This document shows positions 52,644 through 64,000 of a stretch of 64,000 bases of DNA, piece after piece (positions within the stretch are counted from its first letter, which is position 1; each line of letters opens with the position of its first letter). The position numbers and the translations under genes were made by a program. Source of the DNA: Osedax fenrisi (taxonomy: Eukaryota > Annelida > Polychaeta > Sabellida > Siboglinidae); assembly GCA_964019155.1 (NCBI GenBank), contig OZ025243.1:16200288-16264287 (forward strand). The letters run 5' to 3'. The notes under the pieces are model-generated. The model was not told the origin of the DNA. It saw only the letters and a program-made list of their open reading frames with translations, and ran no database searches.

Positions 52644-55149
52644 AAGTATATTTACTGCAATCTATATAGAGTGGAGTGTCCCCCCTTATTACAGATTTAC
52701 TTACCTGAAAGTATTTAAAGAGAACGTTTGTGTAATTTGGGAGAATGGATTACAGGAAAAGTAATACAATATATTTCCTATATTGCTGACAGGTTACTAC
52801 AAGCTGGCAATAAAATCAATAAGGTTTTCAGTAAGATACACTAGGATGGTCTATACTATAGACTCTATGGTATTTAAATAATGTATGTTATATGTTGTAT
52901 AATATGAGTATCTAATAAAAAAACTCATACTTTATCTGTAATTTACAAAATGAATATATTACACCTTAGAAATAAGTAACTTTTAATTTAATATATCACA
53001 ATTGGAGTTAGAAGTGGACTATATATTTTATAAAAATAATCATTATTTGTAAATTTATATAATACAATATTTAATATCTATATTCATATATATAATAGAA
53101 TAATTATTACATTACACATCTACATGATACATTAGTACCATACCAAATATTATATATGGAAATTATATACCAAGTATGTTTATCTAACTATATGAAAAAT
53201 ATAAATATAATTATAGTATATGTTAACTAATAGACTATATAAAGTAAATATATATAATAAATAATAAATAACATTTTAATGATTGTACATTCATAATAAT
53301 GAATTCATTTATTTCACAATACCACAAAGTTAATTTTGCATGTGTTTTATATTTTATTTACTTACAAAGAAAATACAGGATATTACATTTATATTATTAT
53401 TGCATAGTTGCATTTATACAGATGTAACTCTATTATTTATTGAGAATAATAGTTATAAATATATGAATCTAATATATTGTATAATATATTATATACATTA
53501 TAATACAATTAATATAAGAAATTATTTTAAAAAATACATAATTATATTGATTATAACTAAATACACACACAAGCGCGCGCACACACACACACGCACACAT
53601 GTGTGTTATATAGGTCAGCACTAGATACACACAGATACACTCACTACAGCAATGTTAGCGGTCAGACACACACACACACTATAGCAGTTATTCCATTACC
53701 GGTAACATGATAGCCTTACATCAATGGAAGCATGTAGGTTTATTAGCATGTGGTCTATCTTTAATAACCAGTGTTGTTGTTTATGCTAATTCTATATATA
53801 GATTGTGATTTGAAATGTGTTTGCTAAACAGTGAGCTGAGTTTATTTCATGTTTTAATATTATTTTCGAAAATACAAATAGCTTATATATATTTATTTAT
53901 TAAAAATACATAGTATAATTTGTTCAATGATAATAGCAAGGAAATGTCCTTGATAATAGTCTTGATACATATTATTATTTCTATAATTTTCCTAGAAATA
54001 TAGTAATAATAATAGTTATAAAATATGTATAATGTATACTCTGGATTACATATTTCTCTAGATTATGTGTTTACTTGAATACATTACAAAAATGATTATA
54101 AATATATAATTTATAATATAATATACAAAATATTGGTTATTCTTGAATCTCCTTATATTCAATAATGCATATCCATTAACCGCACACACACACACACATG
54201 CAATAAATCTCACCGGAATATTAATATATAAGTAGGATATAGAGAGATAGAGAGAGAGAGATATAGAGAGAGTGAGAGCAGGCAAGAGAGCGTGAATATC
54301 GATTTAGTCGGACATACGCACAAGTGTGCGACTGACGTGAGGGAGAGTGCATGTGTTAATGTGTGTGGGTGTGTGTGTGTGCGGATGTGTGTATTAGTGT
54401 TCAGGTGAGTGGGTGGGTGGGTGCAAGCGAGTGTGAAAGAGCGGGTGAGCATGTCGGCTGACAGATAGGAGGGGGAGGGGGTAGAATACACCCAATAGAC
54501 AGACAGACAGACAGGATGATAAGTGAAATGAGTCATCGGTACAAGTTACGTAATAGCAACTCTCGTGATGAGTCATGCACACGTGTGTGTTTACGTGATC
54601 CACACGCACACACACACACGCACACACACAAACACACACACACACGCACAGACAGACAAAGAACGTGTAGGAATAGAGGTTATCAGCGCATGTGAAATAT
54701 GACCGCATATGCGTGGACAAAGAGAATTAATAAAAACAATGATCAGATTAGATTAGATAGCGCACAATCAATGACATATCTTATCTATAGACGCATGTAT
54801 ACACGGCAATATCGCGCTAATCTGTAAATGCAAACATATTATAAATATTCAGGTATACCTGAATTTGTTAAATATATATATTAGTAGTTATATGATATTT
54901 TGAGTTATTTATTATAAATGATATATATATATATATATATATTTTTTTACCGCGTATATAGCATACAATGTACACTGTGCATTGATATAGTTGATAGTAC
55001 ATTATGGATTACATAATCGCATGTTATGCAATATATGCAAATGCAGTATCGATCTGTGATATACAACAATGCCCATATACGGTTATATAACCTGGCTCGT
55101 ATATCCTCGTCTGTCTACATGTCTACATATGTACATGTCGGACACACGG

Positions 55150-55250
55150 GCTATCGACACATGTCCGATATAGTGAACATATGTCCGATACAGTGGGCAT
55201 ATGTCCGATACAGTGCATATAGGCTCGATAGAGTGGGCATATGTTTAATA
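55150..55250. repeat. About 21-bp tandem repeat
   Basis: Four to five degenerate copies of CATATGTCCGATACAGTGGG. Confidence 0.75.
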
Positions 55251-55387
55251 TATGTGTGGTAAATATATTCATTGTATGCAGTTATGTTCATATGTTCTAT
55301 GATAGAACTTCTATGCGTATAACTATATATATATATAGTTTAAAACTATATTTTAATCAAAGATTTTGCGAAGCATAGACAAATCTT

Positions 55388-56058
55388 TGGTTTAACTACA
55401 CATCTAGTAGACCATATGATCTACTGTAACATCGCACATATATGTATAAAGTGTGTATACAGTGTATAATATACACACATGCGCGCGTACAAACCATCGA
55501 TATAAAGAAAGTGGATAAGCAATTGAATGTAGTGTATGGCACTATCCGCTACGAGCGCTGCAGTCGAAACCCACTATCTGGCCCACTACTTTTTATTTAT
55601 AATAATATTTATTTATCATATATATATTGATAATCACTACCAATTTTAATGTACTATCTATACTCAAAATAAAATTATATATTTAAAATACATAATATCA
55701 ACATTCCTCGTAATTTTGTGTATTTAAATTGAAGTTATAATACTATTTTATTGATTTTATTGATATTTATAATTTAAATCCATTGATATAGATAATAAAA
55801 GTCACTTTAATCTATTTCGACGAAAAGACTACTGTTTCAATATTTGACATATATAATATGACTAATATCCAATCAAAATCAATGATACCATTTTGTTAAT
55901 TTATCGATAAAAGTGTCATTCACGTGTCTATCTTTTACATGCATTGCGTGCGTCAATTGCTTATCCACTTTCTTTATATCGATGGTACAAACACACACAC
56001 GTGGTAGGCGCGCGTGTGTGTGTGCATGTAGTACAGTAGATGTGTAGTTGTGTAGTTG
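55388..56058. repeat. Foldback element with arms of over 35 bp
   Basis: ACCATCGATATAAAGAAAGT followed by GGATAAGCAATTGA at 55494-55527 is matched in inverted form at 55951-55985. Outer parts (AACTACACATCT, GCGCGCGT) also pair. The internal segment is related to 17283-17500. No transposase ORF. Confidence 0.65.
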
Positions 56059-56242
56059 TATGTCACGTGATGATATGTACAACACGTGACACACTTAGTC
56101 ACGTGTATAATATTAATATTCTGATACAGTTTATTATACCCAAATACGTTATATATATTACATTATGTATGTTTCCCCCCTTAGATATATGAGTATATGG
56201 TATTGATCGTGCATTCGTATTCATGTATATGATAGTATAATG

Positions 56243-56246
56243 TATA

Positions 56247-56299
<53 letters not shown>

Positions 56300-56300
56300 A
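56243..56300. repeat. (TA)n microsatellite
   Basis: Long AT run. Similar runs occur at 56499-56535, 56785-56836, 57043-57071 and 58078-58117. Confidence 0.9.
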
Positions 56301-56495
56301 TGATATGATATTCATCAAAAACTGACCGATAATTACAATAATATTGTTTGTGATTAATCAAAAGAAACAACATATGTAGTTGTCATATGTCGTATATGTT
56401 AATTATCTTTCACAACGACAAATAAACCCTCATATTCAAACATGTATATATACAACCTATAGGACATACAAGTAAACACATGCATACTCACATAT

Positions 56496-56539
<44 letters not shown>

Positions 56540-56782
56540 GATTAATCATTAGTATTAATATTTATTATTAGACCAATGATGCAGGTATACGTATATAAAT
56601 AGGGTAAATACCGTATACACCTACTAAACGTGGCTACCTTGTTATACAATAGCCCGCATGTTTGTGATAATGCATTACATATAATGTATTGTATAACATA
56701 GCAGGAGAGGATGTATACACTGAATGATTAGCACACGACTTTCACGCGTGGCCAGAAATGCGTTATTTATTAAGAATAATAG

Positions 56783-56840
<58 letters not shown>

Positions 56841-57042
56841 TGCAGTGGAGTAGATAGCTTGTACACATGTGTCCACTGTGAAATAAACGCTATACAACAA
56901 TTAACATAGTAATATATAAGATATAATACAACTTTCTTTATGCGCTTGTTTATATCGATGCTTAGTAATTTAATATATATCTTTATAATTCGATATGATA
57001 AAATAACAAGATAATATCGTATGCAAAGGTATAATAGCTACG

Positions 57043-57073
<31 letters not shown>

Positions 57074-57484
57074 CAATAGTGTAATAGTGAAAGTTATATA
57101 GAAATGTTACTATTGAAATAAGGGCACAATAGTTATGCAATGGCTGCATTACATAACTCGAGTACATGCAATATAATAGATTATCGTGTACAGTTCGGCG
57201 TACGGAGCCAACATTCTTATAATAAGCCGGTAATCGAATAATATGCAGGGGTCAAAGGTTAGACATTAAATTGAATAATTGATCGGGAACTATTACGATG
57301 ATCGGTTAAACAATTTGTGTGTGTGTAAACGCACGCAAACATGCACACATACTGAGAGTGATCACCCGGATAAACATGTGTATATGTGATGAATACGTAT
57401 ACATAGACATAGAATTATGTATAACCTAATTATATGTCTATAGCCATAGAATGTCATATCCATATATGGATGTATATGATATAC

Positions 57485-57583
57485 ACGCACACACACACAC
57501 ACACATACGCACACACACACATACGCACACACACGCATACATATGCACACGCACGCACACACACACATACACACACACACACA
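57485..57583. repeat. (CA)n compound microsatellite
   Basis: CA runs with CG and TA interruptions. Overlapping ORFs on both strands are artefacts. Confidence 0.9.
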
Positions 57584-58069
57584 AGTATCAGTGGAGACTG
57601 GTCATCAGTGGCAGTGGTCGTAGAGTGGCCGCAGAGAGTGGGCAAGTACACGATGGTGTGTGTGTGGGTGTGCGCGCTGTCGACATGGTTATAAGTCATG
57701 CGATCGCGTTAAGCCATCTTCAAAGTTTACATCGTGACAATATCTAGGTCATTCTAAATATATGTTTATATATATTTATAATAGTAAAGCTATTGTATAC
57801 ACTCGTAATATAATAATATGCATTGTATAGAATAGATGTATATGTTCAATGTATGCATGCTAGTATACTTACATTGCTATATAGAATATATTAATGCACC
57901 AATTAATATTTAATGCAACAATATATACATACATTATGGATATAACATACATTGTATTATTGTATTCTATTGTGCTATTATCCTAAATACCACTATTATT
58001 AGGAAAGCAACTACAATAGATTATGTAATCAGTGATTCATCGATTTCTCGATGCACGTGACCACATATT

Positions 58070-58123
<54 letters not shown>

Positions 58124-58269
58124 TACACTATATATGTTAATTATTTGCCGCTACTTCATATATAATGTAGAAACATATATCTACAATTATACGTATACAT
58201 GTATATAGGCAATATATCGACCATACACACGGGTACACTGTACATAAGTGTGTCTGTAATACATACAGA

Positions 58270-58360
58270 CTATGTATGCGTGTGTATTCTAGGAAACGAA
58301 ACCTATGAATGAAGCGATTTATCATGACTGTATTAAATATGATTTTACATATATTATTAT

Positions 58361-58443
<83 letters not shown>

Positions 58444-58555
58444 TACAATGGAATAATAATGGATCCTAGATATGTAAAATCATATTTAATACAGTCATGA
58501 TAAATCGCTTCATTTATAGGTTTCGTTTCCTAGAATATACACGCATACAGACACA
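58270..58555. repeat. Long near-perfect palindrome with a (TA)n core
   Basis: The left arm from about 58273 (GCGTGTGTATTCTAGGAAAC onward through ATGACTGTATTAAATATGAT) is repeated in reverse complement ending at about 58550. Roughly 80 bp per arm, with only a few mismatches, surround the (TA)n run at 58365-58438. Confidence 0.85.
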
Positions 58556-58580
58556 CACATACTATAGGATACTATAGGAT

Positions 58581-58614
58581 ACTATAGTAGTAGTAGTAGT
58601 AGTAGTAGTAGTAA
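58581..58614. repeat. (AGT)n microsatellite
   Basis: About 11 AGT units, the same motif as the two large intronic arrays. Confidence 0.9.
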
Positions 58615-58821
58615 TAGTGTATACACCTCTGTAGTAACAAGACACAATGTAGCTAATGATACCCACACCCTCTTGATAGTACTTATAACAACAATAACAA
58701 TAACACGAGCAACAATAGCAACAATAGCGTAGTGGTGGTATTCGTGTAGTGTTAATGTCGACATTCTCTTGTGCCTCCGTTATGTCCTTCATATCGTGTT
58801 CTATTGTATGTTAGAGGCGCG

Positions 58822-58851
58822 AGTGTGTGTGTGTGCGTGTGTGTTTGTATG

Positions 58852-58899
<48 letters not shown>

Positions 58900-58900
58900 T
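58822..58900. repeat. (GT)n microsatellite
   Basis: GT run with GC and TT interruptions. A (TG)n run of similar kind is at 59382-59425 and a (CA)n run at 59449-59468. Confidence 0.9.
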
Positions 58901-59598
58901 GAATGTATCACCCCCACATTGATAAATGCAAACACATCAAAGGACATTAAACATAGCGTAGATTTGTGTGAGGTCGTACTTTACTTATGCTGCTGTTCAA
59001 ATAAACCGCACACAAACACACACACATACATATATATATACTATGATGACATACAAGGCGATGCGTTATATCTCACTGCAACAATATCATCACTAGTACT
59101 AGTGGTAGTACTAGTGGTGGTAACGGTAGCACACTATATACACTGTATGTGTTAGCCGTCACTAGACTAGATCCAGGCACCCCTGAACAGCCAGCCTCCT
59201 TATCCAGGCACTAGCGGTGGTATCGTCAGGGCCGGAGAGCGTTATCAGTAACGTGGCAGTGGTAGCGGTAGTGGTGGCAGTGGTTTATGTTATAAATAAA
59301 TAGCATGTCAATATTTAGATAATTTATATCGGGTGTGTTTATTTAATGAGGAAGAAATTCATCACATTCACGTTATATATTAGGTGTGTGTGTGTGTGTG
59401 AGTGTGTGTGTGTGTGTGTGTGAGTGTTTGGGTGTATGTACAACAGTGTACACACACACACACGCACACATATATATGATAGTGACTGCGTTAGAATGTT
59501 GAGCAATAAAAAGCCTGCCTTTATGACCACTAAATACATACATAACATGAACGCAGGTGAACACAACCAATCATAACAGTGTACGACGTACTGAATGT

Positions 59599-59670
59599 CA
59601 CGTGTATTGTAAACAACACAGCACACGTGGTATCACGTGGTATCACGTGGTGTGTGGTGTGTGTCACGTG
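59599..59670. promoter_or_regulatory. Cluster of five CACGTG (E-box) motifs
   Basis: CACGTG at 59599, 59624, 59634, 59644 and 59665. The middle three are a TATCACGTGG repeat. CACGTG is bound by Myc/Max/USF-type bHLH proteins. It lies upstream of a GC-richer segment (59900-60260) that could be promoter-proximal for the kinase. Function is inference only. Confidence 0.35.
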
Positions 59671-59925
59671 CACGTATATAACGAGAGTTTCGTTTAAAGA
59701 AATCGCTCTTTATATCGACGATATAAACTTGAAATACATTTGCATATTTGTATATTTTATAAATATATATATACGAATAACTATATGTAGATGAATCACT
59801 AAATAGTATAGAGCTAGAGAGAAAGCTCTATGCTAAACAGACGTTATAAATGACTTCGACAGACTAATACTAAAACCGCAATACAACTATAGCATCTCCT
59901 TCACACACACGCGCGCACACACACG

Positions 59926-60095
59926 CGCGCTCCAGCATGTCTACGTACGCACACGTGCGCAGTTGTAATGAGGTAGAGATCGATAGCGGAGGAGGAGGCG
60001 ATGGTGGCGCCACCACCGTTATGTACACACGTGATTACAGGCCGGTCGTCGTCCTTGCGGAGGTTATGTCCTGTAGGACAGTACACCGCGTAATG
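59926..60095 (-). other. Unassigned possible exon in a GC-rich island
   Basis: The minus strand is open from an acceptor-like TCCTACAG (about 60078) and reads GHNLRKDDDRPVITCVHNGG and SSSAIDLYLITT before entering a CA repeat. Composition is unlike the neighbouring repeats. I cannot assign it to the kinase or to any family. It may equally be a non-coding promoter-proximal island. Confidence 0.25.
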
Positions 60096-60290
60096 TAGTA
60101 GGTGCGCGTGTGTGTGCGCACACTCTCGTGTGCGGGTTACACATGCCGGTTATAGCACTCGGCGCCACCGTTAGATTGGGTGTATTGTTACATGTGGTAT
60201 TAACAATAATTACCTGTGTTTATAGGCGTGTTATGGGCGTGTTGACCACCTCTTCAAGAGGCAGCCAATGACGTCATATAACGTTACATA

Positions 60291-60326
<36 letters not shown>

Positions 60327-60478
60327 CGTGCTACGACCAACTGTACGTACAATGGGAGGTAGGTCATGTGACGTGGACCTATCACACACACTGCGGAGGA
60401 GGGGAGAGGAGGGGGGTAGAGAAGTGACGAGATAATTCGGTATACCGAATATAGCGGTCAAGATACGGCTGACCGATA

Positions 60479-60508
60479 TAGGCAGGCAGGCAGGCAGGCA
60501 GGCAGGCT
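60479..60508. repeat. (GGCA)n microsatellite
   Basis: Seven GGCA units. Confidence 0.9.
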
Positions 60509-60662
60509 ACAGTAGTATTATAGTAGTATACTACATTATACAAGCATTACATTATAATTATACATACAATACATACATTATAATTCAAATTAATATCCTC
60601 AGATGGTACATGAGCTAATGTACCATTTGAGAATCACCTCTTGTACCATCTTTTCTAACTGT

Positions 60663-61131
60663 GTAGTGGTCAGTGCGGTCAGGGTAGTGGTCAGTGCGGT
60701 CAGGGTAGTGGTCAGTGCGGTCAGGGTAGTGGTCAGTGCGGTCAGGGTAGTGGTCAGTGCGGTCAGGGTAGTGGTCAGTGCGGTCAGGGTAGTGGTCAGT
60801 GCGGTCAGGGTAGTGGTCAGTGCGGTCAGGGTAGTGGTCAGTGCGGTCAGGGTAGTGGTCAGTGCGGTCAGGGTAGTGGTCAGTGCGGTCAGGGTAGTGG
60901 TCAGTGCGGTCAGGGTAGTGGTCAGTGCGGTCAGGGTAGTGGTCAGTGCGGTCAGGGTAGTGGTCAGTGCGGTCAGGGTAGTGGTCAGTGCGGTCAGGGT
61001 AGTGGTCAGTGCGGTCAGGGTAGTGGTCAGTTCGGTCAGGGTAGTGGTCAGTGCGGTCAGGGTAGTGGTCAGTGCGGTCAGGGTAGTGGTCAGTGCGGTC
61101 AGGGTAGTGGTCAGTGCGGTCAGGGTAGTGG
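60663..61131. repeat. 21-bp minisatellite, about 22 copies
   Basis: Head-to-tail copies of GTAGTGGTCAGTGCGGTCAGG, nearly identical except one T-for-G change at about 61032. The 21-bp period has no stop in several frames, so long ORFs on both strands are artefacts. Confidence 0.97.
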
Positions 61132-61659
61132 TGGAAACACAAACGTACACATACGTAGAAACAGTGTGCTCCGCATGCGTATGTGTGTACGCCAGCATTA
61201 TATACATGGTACTAGTATAGTATAGTATTCTATATAATATATAGCTACAACATCTAAAACTATATGTATATAATAGCGTGAAATAGCTGTACAAAGTGTA
61301 TGTATGTGGCATAGCGTTATGTGTAAGTAGGCATGCATGCGTGCGTGCGTATGTGAATGTGTTCGTTATTTATACAGTGTGTACAAGTCCGAGTGTATAA
61401 AAGAGTGTATAAGTGATAGTGTATAAAAGAGTGTATAAACGAATGTACAAGTCCGAGCCTGTAGTACACACACAGTTATTTCTTCGTGTTGTGTAATAAA
61501 TTAACATAACTGGGGCCGTTAATTAATGCAGCCTTTCCCCCAGAGAACTGTGGGGGGGGGAGAGGAGGGGGGAACAAAGGATTAGTATGTCCTTTTTATG
61601 TGTCCTACGTCGTCCGTTAAACGTAGAGGTCATAGACACGTATTATCATGAACACATAC

Positions 61660-61664
<5 letters not shown>

Positions 61665-61692
<28 letters not shown>

Positions 61693-61693
61693 T

Positions 61694-61733
<40 letters not shown>

Positions 61734-61845
61734 TTGTGTGTGTAGTGTGTATGGGTGGTTGTGTGTGTGTAGTGTGTATGTGTGGGTGTGTGTGTGTGTG
61801 TGTGTATGTGTGTGTGTGTGGTTGTGTGTGTGTGTGTGTGTGTGT
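61665..61845. repeat. Composite TG repeat, left block
   Basis: (TG)n with interspersed TAGTGTGTATGGGTGGTT units, adjoining the 3' end of the retrotransposon. Shares unit order with 63450-63783. Confidence 0.92.
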
Positions 61846-63440
61846 GTTGTTGTTGTTGTTGTTTAAGTATTTATTTTAATCACATCATTAATAATTATAA
61901 TTCTATAATGTGTATCTAACAATATATATCACATATAGATAAAAATAGCGAATGTATACATTATATATATATATAATATTATATATATATATATAATTCG
62001 CACGATAATATTATGAATAAACGAATATCAATGTTTGTCGATAAGAAATTTTTTTAATTTCTTTTTAAAGATATTAATTGATATATTTTGATTTCTAAGT
62101 TGCGGGGGTAGTTTATTCCATCTAATTGTTGATGAAGAGCTGAATTTTCTTCTTTCGTATTTGATGCAATGGGTAATAGGTTGGTGTAGTAGAGTGGAAT
62201 TGTTATTACGTAAAAGTCTAGTGTTTGGTTTATGTTTTATTTTGTTTCGTAAATTATAGGGTAAGTTATAAGTAATAGTCTTTTTAAGTATTGTAAGTAT
62301 TCTGTAGTTGATAGAGTCTTCAGTGTTTAGCCAGTTAAGTTTTTTACGTAAGTCAGTAATGCTAGTTGTATAGTCAGTCTTCTGTAGTCGGTATATATTT
62401 CTAATTGAGCGGTTAATTATTTTGTCTAGTTTGTCTATTTTCAGTTTTTCAGTTCCTGTGAATAGTGAGTTGCAGTATTGTAGTCTTGAAAGTATGAGAG
62501 TCTGAGTCAGTAGTTTTGTAGTATTTCTATTTAAGTATGGTCGTATTTTTTTAATATTGAATAGCTGTGCAGTCGTAGATTGAATAAGTAAGCTGTAATG
62601 TTTATCTAGATTAAGTTTATTATTGAAGTTGACGCCTAAGTATTTAACAGAATTGGTGGGAATGATTTTGTGTTGATTAATAATAATTTCAGGGAAGTAA
62701 GTATTTGGGTCATTAGTTATATTTAATAGTTCAGTTTTATTGTGGTTTAGTAGTAGGTTATTATTTGTTAGCCAGTTTTGTAGTTCATTTAAACAGTCTT
62801 GTAGTTGGGTAGAGTTTGTTATCGTTGCGTGTAGTTCTATGTCGTCTGCGTATAAGTTGTAAGTAATAGATGGATAACGTTTCATAATTGTTTGTAATGG
62901 AATAAGATATATAGAGAAGAGAATTGGGGAAAGTATTGAATCTTGAGGAACACCATGGGCGATGGTATATTATTTAGAGTAATTATTTCTTATTTTAATG
63001 GAATAATTTCTATCTTTAATAAAATTAGAAAACCATTCCATAGTTACATCTTGAATTCCTATGTTTCTAAGTCTTTCTAGCAGTATGTCATGTCTAAGGG
63101 TGTCGAATGCAGAGGATAAGTCAAGTAGTATTAGCTGTATTGGTTGTCCAGTGTCTAGTGAGTTATATAAGTCGTCAAAAAGAGAGAGTACGGTAGTTTC
63201 AGTACTATGTAGTTTACGGAATGCATTTTGTCGTATGTCCAGCAACATATTTTCAGTTAAGTAGTGTGAAAGTTGAGTATAAACAGTTTTTTCAAGAATT
63301 TTAGTTAGTAGAGGTAATTGAGATATAGGTCTGTAATTTGAGAATTCAGAAGAGTCAAGATTAGTTTTTTTTATTATTGGCGTAATTATTGCGTTTTTTA
63401 GTAAATTTGGAATAGTTCCTGTTAGAAGTGAGTCATCAAT
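61845..63440 (-). mobile_element. 5'-truncated non-LTR retrotransposon (reverse transcriptase part)
   Basis: Reading on the minus strand from about 63437: RT start with EFSNYRPISQLPLLTKILEK, motif A with LILLDLSSAFDT, motif B HGVPQDSILSPILFS, motif C NLYADDIEL, then the thumb region, and a C-terminal RWNKLPPQLRNQ...FKKKLKKF block ending with TGA at 62028. This order and the C-terminal WN.LP..LR block fit CR1/L2/Jockey-like LINEs. The frame is continuous except for one TAA at about 62970. No endonuclease or ORF1 remains. The 3' end has AATAAA and a (CAA)n tail (61845-61862). Probably dead. Confidence 0.88.
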
Positions 63441-63449
63441 TATATATGT

Positions 63450-63593
63450 GTGGGTGTTGTGTGTGTGTGTGTGTGTGTATGTGTGTGTGTGTGTGTGTGT
63501 GTGGGTGGTTGTGTGTGTAGTGTGTATGGGTGGTTGTGTGTGTGTGTGTGTAGTGTGTATGGGTGGTTGTGTGTGTGTAGTGTGTATGTGTGG

Positions 63594-63624
<31 letters not shown>

Positions 63625-63783
63625 TGTGTGGTTGTGTGTGTGTGTGTGTGTGTGGTGTGTGTGTGTGTGTGTGTGTAGTGTGTATGTGTGTGTGTGTAGT
63701 GTGTATGGGTGGTTGTGTGTGTGTGTGTGTGTGTAGTGTGTATGGGTGGTTGTGTGTGTGTGTGTATGGGTGGTTGTGTGTGT
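63450..63783. repeat. Composite TG repeat, right block
   Basis: Same TAGTGTGTATGGGTGGTTG units in the same order as the left block, with additional copies. It truncates the retrotransposon at its 5' side. Confidence 0.92.
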
Positions 63784-63808
63784 GATATAATATGAACATT
63801 ATAGTTAA

Positions 63809-63840
<32 letters not shown>

Positions 63841-63900
63841 TATATCTAATAATACATGTAGGTATCCTATGTGTTATATATATATAATCACGACAAGAAT

Positions 63901-64000
63901 ATGGTAAGTAATATTTCGCAGCTGCTGCTGCTGCTTCTACCGGAAGTCAATTTAAAAGATAAACACATCAGTGTGTTTACAACGGTGCAGAGAAGGGCAA
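63901..64000 (+). other. Short open frame running off the right edge
   Basis: ATG at 63901 is followed by 33 open codons (LLLLLLPEVNLKDKHISVF) to the window end. Alternatively ATG|GTAAGT and TTCGCAG|CTG mark splice sites around it. Composition is less AT-rich than the flank. Too short to call. Confidence 0.2.

Larger units (their letters stand above)
49962..55380. other. Non-coding stretch above kinase exon K1
   Basis: AT-rich with microsatellites (including GA/TG/CA blocks at 53570-53680 and 54190-54655) and the LINE tail at 52516-52643. The GTAGTAATGTGGGTGATGTG direct repeat occurs at about 50130 and 50160. I searched by eye for the glycine-loop exon (GNGTYG) on the minus strand and did not find it. 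Confidence 0.55.

Noticed and set aside
53340..53624. 94-codon plus-strand ORF
   Set aside because: Ile/Tyr/Asn-rich reading of AT-rich DNA running into a CA repeat; no splice context or similarity.
60663..61131. CRISPR-like regular repeats
   Set aside because: No unique spacers between units; it is a head-to-tail minisatellite in a eukaryotic genome.
60599..61312. 237-, 205- and 175-codon ORFs on both strands
   Set aside because: They follow from a stop-free 21-bp minisatellite; the repeated heptapeptides differ by frame and have no unique flanking coding sequence.

Overview
The window looks like a repeat-rich, very AT-rich draft assembly of an invertebrate animal genome. Coding sequence is split into many small GT-AG exons, introns are packed with (TA)n, (TG)n and trinucleotide arrays, one 200-N gap is present, and the best recognised gene is an animal-specific GCK-IV kinase. 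No prokaryotic features, rRNA or convincing tRNA were seen.

Layout: (1) 631-22675, plus strand, is the 3' part of a long gene for a coiled-coil protein of about 1,900 residues in this window. It has a 2.96-kb exon containing six tandem 138-bp repeats, then about 27 small exons that include two sets of tandemly duplicated exon pairs, and a lysine/arginine-rich C-terminal tail. I do not recognise its family. (2) 22676-25607 is the convergent intergenic region. (3) 25608-49961, minus strand, is a Misshapen-type STE20 kinase (MAP4K4/MINK1/TNIK). It has a kinase domain with VAIK-type lysine, HRD, DFG and APE, a large GC-rich proline/serine/glutamine linker, and a C-terminal CNH (citron homology) domain. 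The exon with the start codon and glycine-rich loop was not found, so the gene probably begins beyond the window or in unrecognised sequence above 49.96 kb. One CNH segment is lost in the N gap and another CNH exon is missing. (4) 49962-63900 is mostly simple repeats, foldback elements, a 21-bp minisatellite, a degenerate LINE tail and a 5'-truncated non-LTR retrotransposon (61845-63440, minus strand) embedded in a composite TG repeat. It probably lies within the first intron(s) or upstream region of the kinase. A short unassigned ORF runs off the right edge.

The most interesting observations are the exon-pair duplications and 46-residue repeats in the coiled-coil gene; tandemly duplicated 3' splice sites in both genes; a five-copy array of TACTAAG branch-point-like motifs before an exon; trinucleotide arrays starting almost immediately after kinase splice donors; several short inverted-repeat elements (pogo-like, TTAA-flanked and foldback); and four one-base frame breaks, which point to residual assembly indels or early gene decay.
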